A stretch of DNA of 58,392 bases from an uncultured Planctomycetia bacterium (GTDB lineage Bacteria > Planctomycetota > Phycisphaerae > FEN-1346 > JAACEH01): positions 1 to 58,392 of the forward strand of contig CAIYVX010000019.1 of assembly GCA_903929765.1 (NCBI GenBank), written 5' to 3'. Under the pieces are notes generated by a model that was not told the origin of the DNA, ran no database searches, and was given only the letters and a program-made list of their open reading frames with translations. Below, in pieces: positions 31,545 to 40,022 of the stretch (its first letter is position 1; every line of letters starts with the position of its first letter). A program made the position numbers and the translations under genes.

Positions 31545-32687
31545 CTACAGCGCCTGACACACCAAATCGCCCACCTCCCGCGTACCATATCCCATCTTCC
31601 CGGCGTTCTGGCTCTTCATCTTCGTCCCGGTCACCGTCATGATCGCCTTCTCAATCCGCGCCGCCGCTTTGTCTTCGCCCAGGTGTTCGAGCATCAGCCG
31701 GATCGAACCGATGGCCGCGATGGGGTTAATCACGTTCTGCCCGGTGTACTTCGGGGCGCTGCCGCCAATCGGCTCGAACATGCTCACGCCGTGCGGGTTA
31801 ATGTTCCCGCCCGCCGCCACGCCCAGCCCGCCCTGAATCATCGCCGCCAGGTCCGTGATGATGTCGCCGAACATGTTCGAGACCACGATCGTGTCGTAGA
31901 AGTCCGGGTTCTTCACCATCCACATGCAGCAGGCGTCGATGTGGTTATAGTCCCGCTTGATGTCCGGGTAATCCTGCTCGCCCACTTCGTGGAACGTCCG
32001 CCACCACAGGTCGCTCGTGTAGGTCAGGACGTTCGTCTTGGCCACCAGCGTCAGCGTCTTCTTGTCCTTCCGCTTGCGGCAATAATCAAAGGCGTACCGC
32101 AGGCACCGCTCCACCCCCGCCCGCGTATTGCACATGATCTGCGTGGCCACCTCGCGCTCGGTCCCCTTGTACAGCACGCCGCCCATGCCGCTATAAAGCC
32201 CTTCGGTGTTCTCGCGGATGATGGCGAAATCAATGTCCTCCGGCCCACGGTTGGCCAGCGGCGTCTCGACGCCCGGATAGAGCTTCACCGGCCGCAGGTT
32301 GATGTACTGGTCGAGCTGAAACCGCAGTTTCAGCAGCAAGCCCTTTTCCAGAATCCCCGGCTGCACCTTCGGATGGCCGATCGCGCCGAGGGCAATGGCG
32401 TCGAACGCCTTGAGCGCCTCCACTTCCTCGTCGCTGATAATCTTCCCGGTCTTCAAATACCGTTCGCCGCCGTAATCGAATTCGGTCAGCTTGTATTTGA
32501 TTTTTTCCAGCTTGGCCACCGCCGCCAGAACCTTCAGCCCTTCGGCCACCACTTCCGGCCCGGTCCCGTCGCCGCCCAACACCGCTATTCTGTAAACCTT
32601 CCCCGTCTTCTTTGCCTTGGCCACCGTCATCTCCTTCTGCTTTGTCGGGGCAGAGCTTGTCTCTGCCCTGCTGTCAAAGCGCGGCAT
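31545..32687 (-). CDS. leuB: 3-isopropylmalate dehydrogenase
   Basis: 380 residues. Beta-decarboxylating dehydrogenase of leucine synthesis: YRIAVLGGDGTGPEVVAEG, the substrate arginines in LRFQLDQYINLRPVKLYPG, the catalytic lysine in LVAKTNVL, the aspartates of NMFGDIITDLAA, and the NAD site GSAPKYTGQN. Isocitrate or D-malate homologs cannot be excluded. Start choice matters: an ATG at 32685-32687 has GAGGAGAGG with proper spacing, whereas the ATG at 32628-32630, where homology begins (TVAKAKKTG), has AAGGAG touching it. With the upstream start, residues 4-15 are coded by a family E palindrome. Confidence 0.85.
   Translation of the reverse strand: MPRFDSRAETSSAPTKQKEMTVAKAKKTGKVYRIAVLGGDGTGPEVVAEGLKVLAAVAKLEKIKYKLTEFDYGGERYLKTGKIISDEEVEALKAFDAIALGAIGHPKVQPGILEKGLLLKLRFQLDQYINLRPVKLYPGVETPLANRGPEDIDFAIIRENTEGLYSGMGGVLYKGTEREVATQIMCNTRAGVERCLRYAFDYCRKRKDKKTLTLVAKTNVLTYTSDLWWRTFHEVGEQDYPDIKRDYNHIDACCMWMVKNPDFYDTIVVSNMFGDIITDLAAMIQGGLGVAAGGNINPHGVSMFEPIGGSAPKYTGQNVINPIAAIGSIRLMLEHLGEDKAAARIEKAIMTVTGTKMKSQNAGKMGYGTREVGDLVCQAL
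32643..32676. repeat. Family E palindrome inside the leuB N-terminus
   Basis: GGGGCAGAGCTTGTCTCTGCCC with outer arms CTTTG/CAAAG. Related copies are at 54294 (intergenic), 56013 (in the NIF3 gene) and, weakly, 2736. Confidence 0.8.
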
Positions 32688-32730
32688 TTTACCGTCCTCT
32701 CCTCGTTATTACAATTGCTTCCTGCACCGG

Positions 32731-34977
32731 CTACGCCGTCGCTTTCTCCGGCTCCGCCCCGGGCGCCGCTTGTAGCGGCACTTTGATCTCCACCTCCTGG
32801 CCCGACTCCAGCAGGAGCGCATCTTTATTAACCAGGCGCAGTGGCTTATGATTCGGGGCGGTGATGAAAACGCTGTACTTGCCGGGCAACAGGCTGTCCA
32901 ACTGGGCGTGACCCTGGGCGTTGGTGGACGCATTGTTCACCATGCGCCACCGGAACGGTTCTTTCAGTTCCACCGGCTGAACCGTCAGCCGGGCGTTGGC
33001 CAGCGGCCGGCCCGAGGTCGCGTCCGTGATCGTCACCGTTATTTTCGCCCCCTTGATCAACCGCGCCTCCGCCACGCTCGCCCGGCCGCTCTCCGCCACC
33101 TTCACGTTCTCCGCCACGGTGGCCGAGCAGCACCCGGCCAACTCCGGCCGCAGCGGCCCGCCATTGCCGAACCCGAAGGGCATCCGAGTCGTCTGGGCTA
33201 TCAGGCCGTAAACGCCCGGCCGCAGGCCTCCCAGATGAAATGTCCCGTCCGATCCGGTTTCGACCGCCTGCTGGTGGTCCAGGTAATAAGTCTTGCTGCC
33301 ATACACCGGGGAGAACCCCGGCCACTGCTCCGCGACAAACGGCGTCACCAACACGCCCGGCGCCGGCGTGCCGTCGGGCCTCAAAATTTTCCCCGTTATC
33401 TCCGCGTCCGCCTTTTCCGCCACGAGCGTAACGTCCCGCTCCGCCGCCTTCTCGAGAAACACCTCCATCTCGAACTCCGCCAGCCGGAAGCCGGGAACCG
33501 CCAGGGTGATCTTCATGGTCCCGCTCTGCTGGAGGCCAAAGTAGAACCGTCCTTCGCGGTCGGTCCGCACCGTCAGGCCGCTGGAACTCCAATCCTGCCC
33601 GTTGCGAAAGGCCAGAACCAACGGGATTTCGGCCGCAACCAGCGGCGAACCATCCGGCTTGAGCAGCCGCCCCGCCAGAAAGCCCGCCGGCTTGCGACTC
33701 ATGGTCAGTTTGACCGCCGGCGCCGCTTTGCCCTCCTCCACCGTGATCGCGCCGCTGGCCTGTTGCGGCAAAAACTGGTCCACCGCTATCACCACGTGCT
33801 CGCCGCCCGCCAGGAGCTTGAACTCGAACCGCCCCGCCGCGTCCGTCCGCTGTTCCGGCACAAACCGCAGCGCCCCGCCTTCTTTGTAGGAACTCCATGT
33901 TTCCGCAGTCACGGCTAACCAGGCCCGGCCGAAGTACTGCTCGTACCCCTGCGTTTCCATCACGACCACCAGCTCCCCGGTCACCGGTCGGCCGCCCTCG
34001 TCCACCACCGTCCCACAGATCGTCCCGCCGTTCCGGCTCAGCACGATCCGCTGCTGGGCCACCTTTTTGTCCGCCGGAATTTCGACCGTCAATTTCTGCG
34101 ACACATACCCGCTGGCCGAGATCATCAACGCGATCTCCCCCGCCGCAAAACCACGCAACAGGAACGCTCCATTGGCGTCCGTAGAAACCGTAATGCTGTT
34201 TATTTCAACCAGAACCCAGGCCCCGGCCACCGGCGTCTTGCTGTCGCTGGCCAGCACCACGCCGCGAAGGTCGGCCCCGCGCTCCAGTTGAATGTCCTTG
34301 CACTTGACCGTCTGGCCTTCGGCCAGCGCGATGTCCTCAATTCCGTCGCCCCCGAGGAAGGCGCCGCCTGGTTCCAGGCTCGGCTCCACGCTCCAACCCG
34401 CGCCGGGGCGGAGGCCGGAAACCGTCCAGACGCCGTCCGCGCCCGTCTCGGTTTTGACGGCGGGAAAAAGATGCGCGCCTTGATACTCCGCGACCAATGG
34501 GTCGTCGCCCTGCAAATAAAAAGTCACCTGAATTTTGGCCGCCGGAACGCCGGTTTCCTTGTCCACCACCCGACCGGTCAGCGTGCCCCCCGCCTTGAGC
34601 CGCAACGTTTGCGCTGGCGTCGCCTCGGCTTTTTTCACCTCAAACGGTTCGCTGACGACATAGCCCGCGCCGGGCGCCCAAACCGCCACCTGCCACAGGC
34701 CGAAATTGCCCTGCGGCTCCACCCCGACCCACCCCTGGGCATCGGTCGGCCTGGCCTCATATTCAGCGCCCTTGTTGTTGCAAACAAAAACCTTCTCGTG
34801 CCCCAGCGCCGTGCCGTCCGGCTTGAGTATCCGCAGCCGCACCTCCGGCTCTTTTGGCCCCATCGCCGCCGCGACGGCGCTCTTTGCCGAAACCGCGCTC
34901 GTCGCCGAACTTTCCCCCCGCGCCGCCGCGACCGCCAGCGCCATCACCGCCAAAATCATTAACCCATATCTCCGCAC
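32731..34977 (-). CDS. Exported protein with multiple carboxypeptidase-regulatory-like domains
   Basis: 748 residues. After a signal peptide (LMILAVMALAVAAARG) come five or more beta-sandwich modules of the CarboxypepD_reg/prealbumin-like type, each marked by L.G.V.D..TG.P...V..., then TDA.G.F.L.GL..G, for example GRVVDKETGVPAAKI, GTVVDEGGRPVTGEL and GRLLKPDGSPLVAAE. Such arrays act as scaffolds or adhesive stalks; no catalytic module is seen. The start is set to the GTG at 34975-34977, six bases after GGGAGG, rather than the GTG at 34998. Confidence 0.8.
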   Translation of the reverse strand: MRRYGLMILAVMALAVAAARGESSATSAVSAKSAVAAAMGPKEPEVRLRILKPDGTALGHEKVFVCNNKGAEYEARPTDAQGWVGVEPQGNFGLWQVAVWAPGAGYVVSEPFEVKKAEATPAQTLRLKAGGTLTGRVVDKETGVPAAKIQVTFYLQGDDPLVAEYQGAHLFPAVKTETGADGVWTVSGLRPGAGWSVEPSLEPGGAFLGGDGIEDIALAEGQTVKCKDIQLERGADLRGVVLASDSKTPVAGAWVLVEINSITVSTDANGAFLLRGFAAGEIALMISASGYVSQKLTVEIPADKKVAQQRIVLSRNGGTICGTVVDEGGRPVTGELVVVMETQGYEQYFGRAWLAVTAETWSSYKEGGALRFVPEQRTDAAGRFEFKLLAGGEHVVIAVDQFLPQQASGAITVEEGKAAPAVKLTMSRKPAGFLAGRLLKPDGSPLVAAEIPLVLAFRNGQDWSSSGLTVRTDREGRFYFGLQQSGTMKITLAVPGFRLAEFEMEVFLEKAAERDVTLVAEKADAEITGKILRPDGTPAPGVLVTPFVAEQWPGFSPVYGSKTYYLDHQQAVETGSDGTFHLGGLRPGVYGLIAQTTRMPFGFGNGGPLRPELAGCCSATVAENVKVAESGRASVAEARLIKGAKITVTITDATSGRPLANARLTVQPVELKEPFRWRMVNNASTNAQGHAQLDSLLPGKYSVFITAPNHKPLRLVNKDALLLESGQEVEIKVPLQAAPGAEPEKATA

Positions 34978-35009
34978 CGCTAACCTCCCGTTCACCACGC
35001 CGCCATGCC

Positions 35010-35150
35010 GCCATTATGTCGGGTGGCTGCTTGCCGCCACGCCGCAATAAAACGCCGTTTTCCGCCTGGCGTTGCCGCTTTTTTTGCTTCTTCTTCACCC
35101 CTCTCCCTTGGGAGAGGGTGGCCCTTCAGGGCCGGGTGAGGGGTTGTTGA
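35010..35150. repeat. Repeat island: family G, linker, family C
   Basis: A G unit (GTCGGGTGGCTGCTTGCCGC...), the linker AAACGCCGTTTTCCGC...GCGTTGCCG with a pyrimidine run, then a full family C element (CCCTCTCCCTTGGGAGAGGG and GGCCC...GGGCC stems). The same order recurs at 44131 and, with family D in place of C, at 47930 and 48890. Confidence 0.75.
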
Positions 35151-35185
35151 CCTTGCATGCCAAACTCAACTGAAAATTCCAATCC

Positions 35186-36349
35186 TTAATCCCCGCCGCC
35201 CTGAATTCGTTTCACCACCGGTGCCAGCAACTCCGCCTGCCACGGCAACAGACGCCCCTTCTCCACCAGCGCCGCCGCATCGCCCAGGCCCAGCCGCGAA
35301 ATCTCCTCCAGCGCCGCCCGCGGGGCCAGCACCGCCGGCTCGATCCCCAACTCTCCTGCCAACTTAGCCACCGCCTCGCGCAGCCGCTCGAAATTTGCCC
35401 CTGTCCGCCTCCGCACCGGCCCCACCGTCCGCACGCGCGGCTCCGGCCAGTCCGCCGGCCCCAGCAGCGCCGCCGCACGCAAGGCCTCGCGCAGCGTCTC
35501 CAACCGCTCCCCGCGAACGTAGTGCGGAATCTCCGGCAGCCGCCCCTCGCCCGCCAGCAGCGCTTCCGCCGCCGCCACCGCCAGAGCCACAATCTGCTCG
35601 TTGCCCAGAATCTTAAACGGCGGCCGATCCGTCCGATCCGCCTCGCCCTCGCGCCACCGCCAAATTTCCCGCACGAACGCCGCCTGCTGCGGCCCAAGCT
35701 CCCGCACACCACGAATCCGCCATTGCTTCTCCGGGTCCACCACCCGGTCCGTCGCCGTCGCCGCCACCAGGGCGGCACATTGCTGCTCGAACCACGCGCG
35801 CCGCCCCAGCGCGTCCAGTTCCGCCAGAAGCTGGTCCGCAAGCTCCTCCAGGAATCGCGTATCCTCGACCGCGTAGCTTAACTGCGCCGCCTTCAGCGGC
35901 CGCCGCGACCAATCCGATTTCTGCCCGCTCTTGACGCGCAATTCCCCCGACAGCGGCGCCACCAGCGCCGCCAGCCCCAACTCCTTCCGTCCCGCCAGTT
36001 GCGCCGCCAGCATCGTGTCGATCACCGCGCCGCGCGGCCGGAAGCCCAGCGAATTTTTCAGCATCCGCAGATCGTAATCCGCCCCGTGCAGGATCAGCGT
36101 CTTCTCCCCCAGCGCCGCCAGAAACGGACCCAGGTCCACCGCCGACAGCGGATCGATCAGGAAGTGCCGCCCCCGGTCGCTCAACTGCATCAGACAGATT
36201 TTCTCGTGGTAATGGTGCAGGCTGTCGGCCTCGAGGTCGAGCGCCGCCCGCGGCGACGGAGCGATCCAGGCCAGCAACTCGCCCAGCGCCCCATCGTTGT
36301 CAACGTAGGTATAAGCGGCCCCCGCGCCGCTCGGTTGGGTTTGGTTCAT
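35186..36349 (-). CDS. RNase D-like 3'-5' exonuclease with HRDC domains
   Basis: 387 residues, the size of bacterial RNase D. The DEDDy exonuclease motifs are complete: ALDLEADSL (Exo I, D38/E40), LILHGADYDLRML (Exo II), and LSYAVEDTRFLEEL (Exo III, Y and D four apart). The C-terminal half contains one clear HRDC-like helical region (AAFVREIWRWREGEADRTDRPPFKIL) and probably a second (FERLREAVAKLAGELGIEPAVLAPRAAL). RNase D trims the 3' ends of tRNA and other small RNAs. It lies 57 bases downstream of the kinase gene on the same strand. Confidence 0.85.
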   Translation of the reverse strand: MNQTQPSGAGAAYTYVDNDGALGELLAWIAPSPRAALDLEADSLHHYHEKICLMQLSDRGRHFLIDPLSAVDLGPFLAALGEKTLILHGADYDLRMLKNSLGFRPRGAVIDTMLAAQLAGRKELGLAALVAPLSGELRVKSGQKSDWSRRPLKAAQLSYAVEDTRFLEELADQLLAELDALGRRAWFEQQCAALVAATATDRVVDPEKQWRIRGVRELGPQQAAFVREIWRWREGEADRTDRPPFKILGNEQIVALAVAAAEALLAGEGRLPEIPHYVRGERLETLREALRAAALLGPADWPEPRVRTVGPVRRRTGANFERLREAVAKLAGELGIEPAVLAPRAALEEISRLGLGDAAALVEKGRLLPWQAELLAPVVKRIQGGGD

Positions 36350-36406
36350 GTCCAGAAGATACCGTCGCCGGGGCAGGGCTGCATCATAAAAACCGGGCGC
36401 TAATGA

Positions 36407-37699
36407 TCAGTGGCCCCGCAATAGCAGATATATATTCACAATCGCACTCAGCGCCAGCAAGCCGCCCAGCACATACAACACGATCTTCAATTGCGGCATC
36501 GCCGCTTCTTCTTCCCGCGCTGCCTTCGCCGCCCCCGCCCGCGCGCCGCCCGAACCTTCGCCCGGCCCGACCGCAATCTCTTCGCCCTCGGCCAGCTTGG
36601 CCAGCGAATCCGTTCCCGACGCCCCCACCAACTGCCGCGCCAGCACCGGCGGCTGGCCCGCCCGCACCGACTTCAGGTCCAGTAACAGGTCCGCCGTCGA
36701 ACCGTAGCGGTCCCGCGGCTTCTTCGACATCATCACCTCAATCACCTCGCTGATCCCCGCCGAAAGTTTGGTGTTGATGTGGTCCGGCGGCACCAACGTA
36801 CCTTGCAAATGTTTCTGCATCACCTGTTGCGGCGTCGGGGCCTCGAACGGCACCCGCCCCGTCACCATCTGATAGAGCGTCGCCCCCAGCGAATAAATGT
36901 CCGCCCGAAAATCAATGTTCGGATCGCCCCGAATCTGTTCCGGGGCAATGTAATACGGCGTCCCAAACGCCTTGCCCGCCTCGGCCAGCGCCGCCTCCGC
37001 GTCTGAGGCCTGCCGCGCCAGACCCATGTCCGCCAGTTTGGCCACGCCCTCGGGGGTGAGCATGATGTTCTTCGGCTTCACGTCGCGGTGAATGAAGCCC
37101 CGGCTGTGGGCGTGGGCCAGGGCCTCCGCGATCTGGATAATCAGGTCCAGCGCCTCCGACTCCGAAAACGGCTTGCCGCGCTCCTTCAGCACGTCCGCCA
37201 CCGTCGTCCCTTCGACGAACTCCTGCACGAAGTAGCTCACCCCCGCCACCTCGCCCGCGTCGTAGGCCTGCACGATGTTATTGTGACTAAGCGCCGCCGC
37301 CGACTGCGCCTCCTTGATAAACCGCTCCTTGAAGTCCGCCGTCGTCGCCGCCCGATTGTCCAGAATCTTCAACGCCACGATCCGGTCCATCGACACCTGC
37401 CTGGCCCGGAACACCACCGCCTGCGACCCCCGGCCCACCCGCGTAATAATCTCATACCCCGGAATATTGAACGCCGGCCGCTCGGTCGAACTCTCCTGCT
37501 TCAGCGCCGCCAGGACGCGCCGCACCTGGTTCGGCGTCACCGACGTCTGGCCCACCAGGGCCTGGGCCAGGCTCTTGATCGGCGCCAGGTCGGTCCGCCC
37601 GATGAGCGTTGCCTTCGCCCGGTCCAACTCTTCCTCGGTCACGTACCCGTGCCCCAACAGATATTGTTCGAATCTCAAGTCCGAGTTATCGCTGGTCAT
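36407..37699 (-). CDS. Membrane-anchored Ser/Thr protein kinase (Hanks type)
   Basis: 430 residues. An N-terminal helical segment (about 1-75), then the kinase: RVGRGSQAVVF (P-loop), catalytic Lys111 in VALKILD, HRDVKPKN with Asp206 and Asn211, DMG at 224-226 in place of DFG, and GTPYYIAPE. The HRD arginine predicts activation-loop regulation. One membrane helix near 404-426 puts the last few residues across the membrane, with no external sensor domain. It is preceded at two bases by an amidohydrolase gene, so the two are translated together, an unusual pairing. Confidence 0.9.
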   Translation of the reverse strand: MTSDNSDLRFEQYLLGHGYVTEEELDRAKATLIGRTDLAPIKSLAQALVGQTSVTPNQVRRVLAALKQESSTERPAFNIPGYEIITRVGRGSQAVVFRARQVSMDRIVALKILDNRAATTADFKERFIKEAQSAAALSHNNIVQAYDAGEVAGVSYFVQEFVEGTTVADVLKERGKPFSESEALDLIIQIAEALAHAHSRGFIHRDVKPKNIMLTPEGVAKLADMGLARQASDAEAALAEAGKAFGTPYYIAPEQIRGDPNIDFRADIYSLGATLYQMVTGRVPFEAPTPQQVMQKHLQGTLVPPDHINTKLSAGISEVIEVMMSKKPRDRYGSTADLLLDLKSVRAGQPPVLARQLVGASGTDSLAKLAEGEEIAVGPGEGSGGARAGAAKAAREEEAAMPQLKIVLYVLGGLLALSAIVNIYLLLRGH

Positions 37700-37701
37700 G
37701 G

Positions 37702-38520
37702 TTATTCCGGCTTTTTCAAAAATGGTTCCAGCAGTTCCTCCGCGTTGCGGTGCAGGATGTTATGGCGATCCTCGTCGCTGATCTCCGCCGACAGCACACA
37801 CCCGATGCCGTGCATGGGCGAAAACCACGGCAAATCCGTCCCGAACAGAATCCGCTTCGTCAGCCCCCGCGCCACAAAAAGCTCTATCGCCCCCCGACAC
37901 TCCAGCACCGCCGTCAACTCGCAATAGACGTGCGGAAAATCCGTCGCCAGCCGCGCCGCCTCTTCCCACTGCCCGTAACACGAATGGCCCATCAGCAGCC
38001 GCACCTGCGGGAACCGTTCCACCACCGCCCGCACCTGTTTCGGCCCGTTCAGGTCGCTGTGGCCCCAGGTGTGGCACAGGACCAGCAGCTTCCGCGACGC
38101 CGCAAACTCCCAGGCCTCGTCGTAGCGCGGATCGTCCATCGCCACGCCGTGATACGACGACAGAAACTTCAACCCCACAAACGACCCGTTGAGTCCGTCG
38201 AACCGCGCCAGGTCGGCCCGCACCGTCTCCATGTAGTTCCCGTTCATCACCATGTAACCCCGGAACCGGTCCGGATGCTTCTTCACCGCCGCCAGCGTCA
38301 CGTCGTTGCCGTGCAGCGGATCAAAGAGCGCCTCGTGTGACGAAAAGCAGAGCAGCCGCACGCCGGCATGGTCCATCGACCGCAGCATATCCGGCTGCTC
38401 CGCCCGCGGAAAATATATCCCGCCCATCTCCGCCATGTGCCCGTGCATGTCGTAGACCGGGCAATCGGCCACCGCCGGATTTTTCCAGAACGCCCGGGTC
38501 AGTGCGCTGTCGGCAATCAC
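37702..38520 (-). CDS. Amidohydrolase-2-family TIM-barrel protein (operon gene 2)
   Basis: 272 residues of the amidohydrolase_2 group, which includes decarboxylases and lactonases. YDMHGHMAEMG gives the first metal histidines, LVLCHTWGHS the strand-5 histidine, LLMGHSCYG the next, and ILFGTDLPWFSP the terminal aspartate. Its start overlaps the stop of the following amidohydrolase gene by four bases. It precedes the kinase by two bases. Substrate unknown. Confidence 0.85.
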   Translation of the reverse strand: MIADSALTRAFWKNPAVADCPVYDMHGHMAEMGGIYFPRAEQPDMLRSMDHAGVRLLCFSSHEALFDPLHGNDVTLAAVKKHPDRFRGYMVMNGNYMETVRADLARFDGLNGSFVGLKFLSSYHGVAMDDPRYDEAWEFAASRKLLVLCHTWGHSDLNGPKQVRAVVERFPQVRLLMGHSCYGQWEEAARLATDFPHVYCELTAVLECRGAIELFVARGLTKRILFGTDLPWFSPMHGIGCVLSAEISDEDRHNILHRNAEELLEPFLKKPE

Positions 38521-39296
38521 AGGTCCACCTCCTTCAGCAGCCGCTCCAGATTCCCCCCCGCGATGGCCGCGCGGTCGGCTTCCGGCAACTCCGCGTGCCG
38601 GATCGCCAGCATCATCCCTCCGGCATAGCGGTCCGGCAGACCCGAGCCGAACAGCACCCGGTCCGCCCCGTGCCGCTTCGCCACGTCCTCCAATCCGCCG
38701 TCCAGAAAATAGAGCGCTGTGTCAATGTACACGCGCTGATATTTCTCCAACAGCGGCCGGAAATACCGGTCGCAACCCCACGAGCCGTGATCCGTCACCA
38801 CCAGCGTCAGGTTCGGAAAGTCCGACATCAACTCGAACAACTCGTTCCAGGCCAGGTGTGGCGAATACCACTCCGGCAGACGCCGGATCGAATAGAGCAG
38901 CGGAAGGCGCCGCTCCGTCATCGCGTCCAGCAGCGGCCCCATCGTCTCCCGGTTCAGCAGGAACCGGTGCGCCGCCGGAAAGGCCCGCAGCGCCTGCACA
39001 TTGTGCGCCTTCATCGCCGCCAGCAACTTCTTGACCGGCATCTCGCCCGTCTGTTCCGGCAGCATCGTCCAGCAACCCACCAGTTTTTCCTTGTCTTTCC
39101 CCGCCGTCGCCGCCGCCAGCAACTCGTTCCCGCGCTGCGGCGAAACGTCCAATTGAGCCAGGTGCCAGACCAGCGCCCGCTCAATCCCCGCCCGGTCCAA
39201 CTGGGCCTGCAACTCCTCCAGCGTCGCGCACGTCGCCGGACTCGGCCCCGGCTTCGCCGGCAGTCCGAAACTGCAATTACAGTCGAAAAATTTCAT
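38517..39296 (-). CDS. Amidohydrolase-2-family TIM-barrel protein (operon gene 1)
   Basis: 259 residues. FFDCNCSFG replaces the usual D-x-H-x-H at the N-terminus: the first metal histidines are changed to C-N-C, so classical metal binding is doubtful. Later motifs are kept in part (VVTDHGSWG, VLFGSGLPDRYAG), again with Asp altered to Ser before GLP. It may be a non-catalytic relative or bind another metal. The start at 39294-39296 follows GGAGAAGG; a long upstream extension is low-complexity and ignored. It overlaps the next gene by four bases. Confidence 0.8.
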   Translation of the reverse strand: MKFFDCNCSFGLPAKPGPSPATCATLEELQAQLDRAGIERALVWHLAQLDVSPQRGNELLAAATAGKDKEKLVGCWTMLPEQTGEMPVKKLLAAMKAHNVQALRAFPAAHRFLLNRETMGPLLDAMTERRLPLLYSIRRLPEWYSPHLAWNELFELMSDFPNLTLVVTDHGSWGCDRYFRPLLEKYQRVYIDTALYFLDGGLEDVAKRHGADRVLFGSGLPDRYAGGMMLAIRHAELPEADRAAIAGGNLERLLKEVDL

Positions 39297-39364
39297 GACC
39301 TTCTCCGCATCAGTCGAGTAGGCCGGGCCCTGGCCCGACATTAAAAACCCTTGAACTCTACAAA

Positions 39365-39739
39365 CTACTGTTTGCGAGATAGCGGCAAAATGCGGATTCG
39401 TGATCGCGACACTTCGACGACCACCAGCGCTCCCGCCTCCAACTCCCTTTCTGCATCCTTGAGAGCCGCCACCAGAAACCATTCCATGAACTGCGGCCAC
39501 AGGTCAGCTACCCGCAACTGGATAACACTGGGCCCGTCCGCCTGCGTCGCCGCGAGCATCGCGCCGAAGTCAAGGTCGTGGGTCAGAACCACGCACCCAT
39601 TCTCCCGAGCCCAAGCCATAACTTCAGCGTCCGTGGCCCCTGGCTTGCCGATGCGACTCCAGTGCAGCGCCTGGTGCCCATGCCGTTCCAGAACGGCGCA
39701 CCAGTCCGGCGAGAGGTTCATGTCGATCAAAATCTTCAT
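39365..39739 (-). CDS. DUF5615 PIN-like toxin of a toxin-antitoxin pair
   Basis: 124 residues. KILIDMNLSP and VVLTHDLDFGAMLAA carry the acidic residues expected of the PIN-like DUF5615 family, which are predicted RNases. Its start overlaps the stop of the upstream DUF433 gene by four bases (39736-39739). The pair DUF433-DUF5615 is a known type II toxin-antitoxin arrangement. RNase activity is inferred from family membership. Confidence 0.85.
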   Translation of the reverse strand: MKILIDMNLSPDWCAVLERHGHQALHWSRIGKPGATDAEVMAWARENGCVVLTHDLDFGAMLAATQADGPSVIQLRVADLWPQFMEWFLVAALKDAERELEAGALVVVEVSRSRIRILPLSRKQ

Positions 39740-39969
39740 TTCGGCTCGGCCAACGGGATGTCTAATTCCTCCGACCGCCAAGCGGCATAGGCCAGCGCTG
39801 CAAAAATATCCTCGGCCTCAAGATAAGGATAGGCGTGCAAAATATCCTCCGACGTGCGACCCGACGCCAGCAGGCCGAGAATCGCGCCGACGGTGACGCG
39901 CGTGTCACGGATACACGGCTTGCCGCCCATGATCCGCGAGTCGAACCTGATTCGCTCAAATTCACCCAT
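39736..39969 (-). CDS. DUF433 antitoxin
   Basis: 77 residues. RIMGGKPCIRDTRVTVGAIL and TSEDILHAYPYLEAEDIFAAL are the standard DUF433 signature; the fold is a winged or homeodomain-like DNA binder, so it probably represses its own operon. A perfect TATAAT (40011-40016, minus strand) lies about 40 bases upstream and extends into the end of purH, without a clear -35. Confidence 0.9.
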   Translation of the reverse strand: MGEFERIRFDSRIMGGKPCIRDTRVTVGAILGLLASGRTSEDILHAYPYLEAEDIFAALAYAAWRSEELDIPLAEPK

Positions 39970-40022
39970 TGTCGCTCGCTCCTCAAAATGGCCCGGCCGG
40001 CCCTCAGCTAATTATAACGCTA

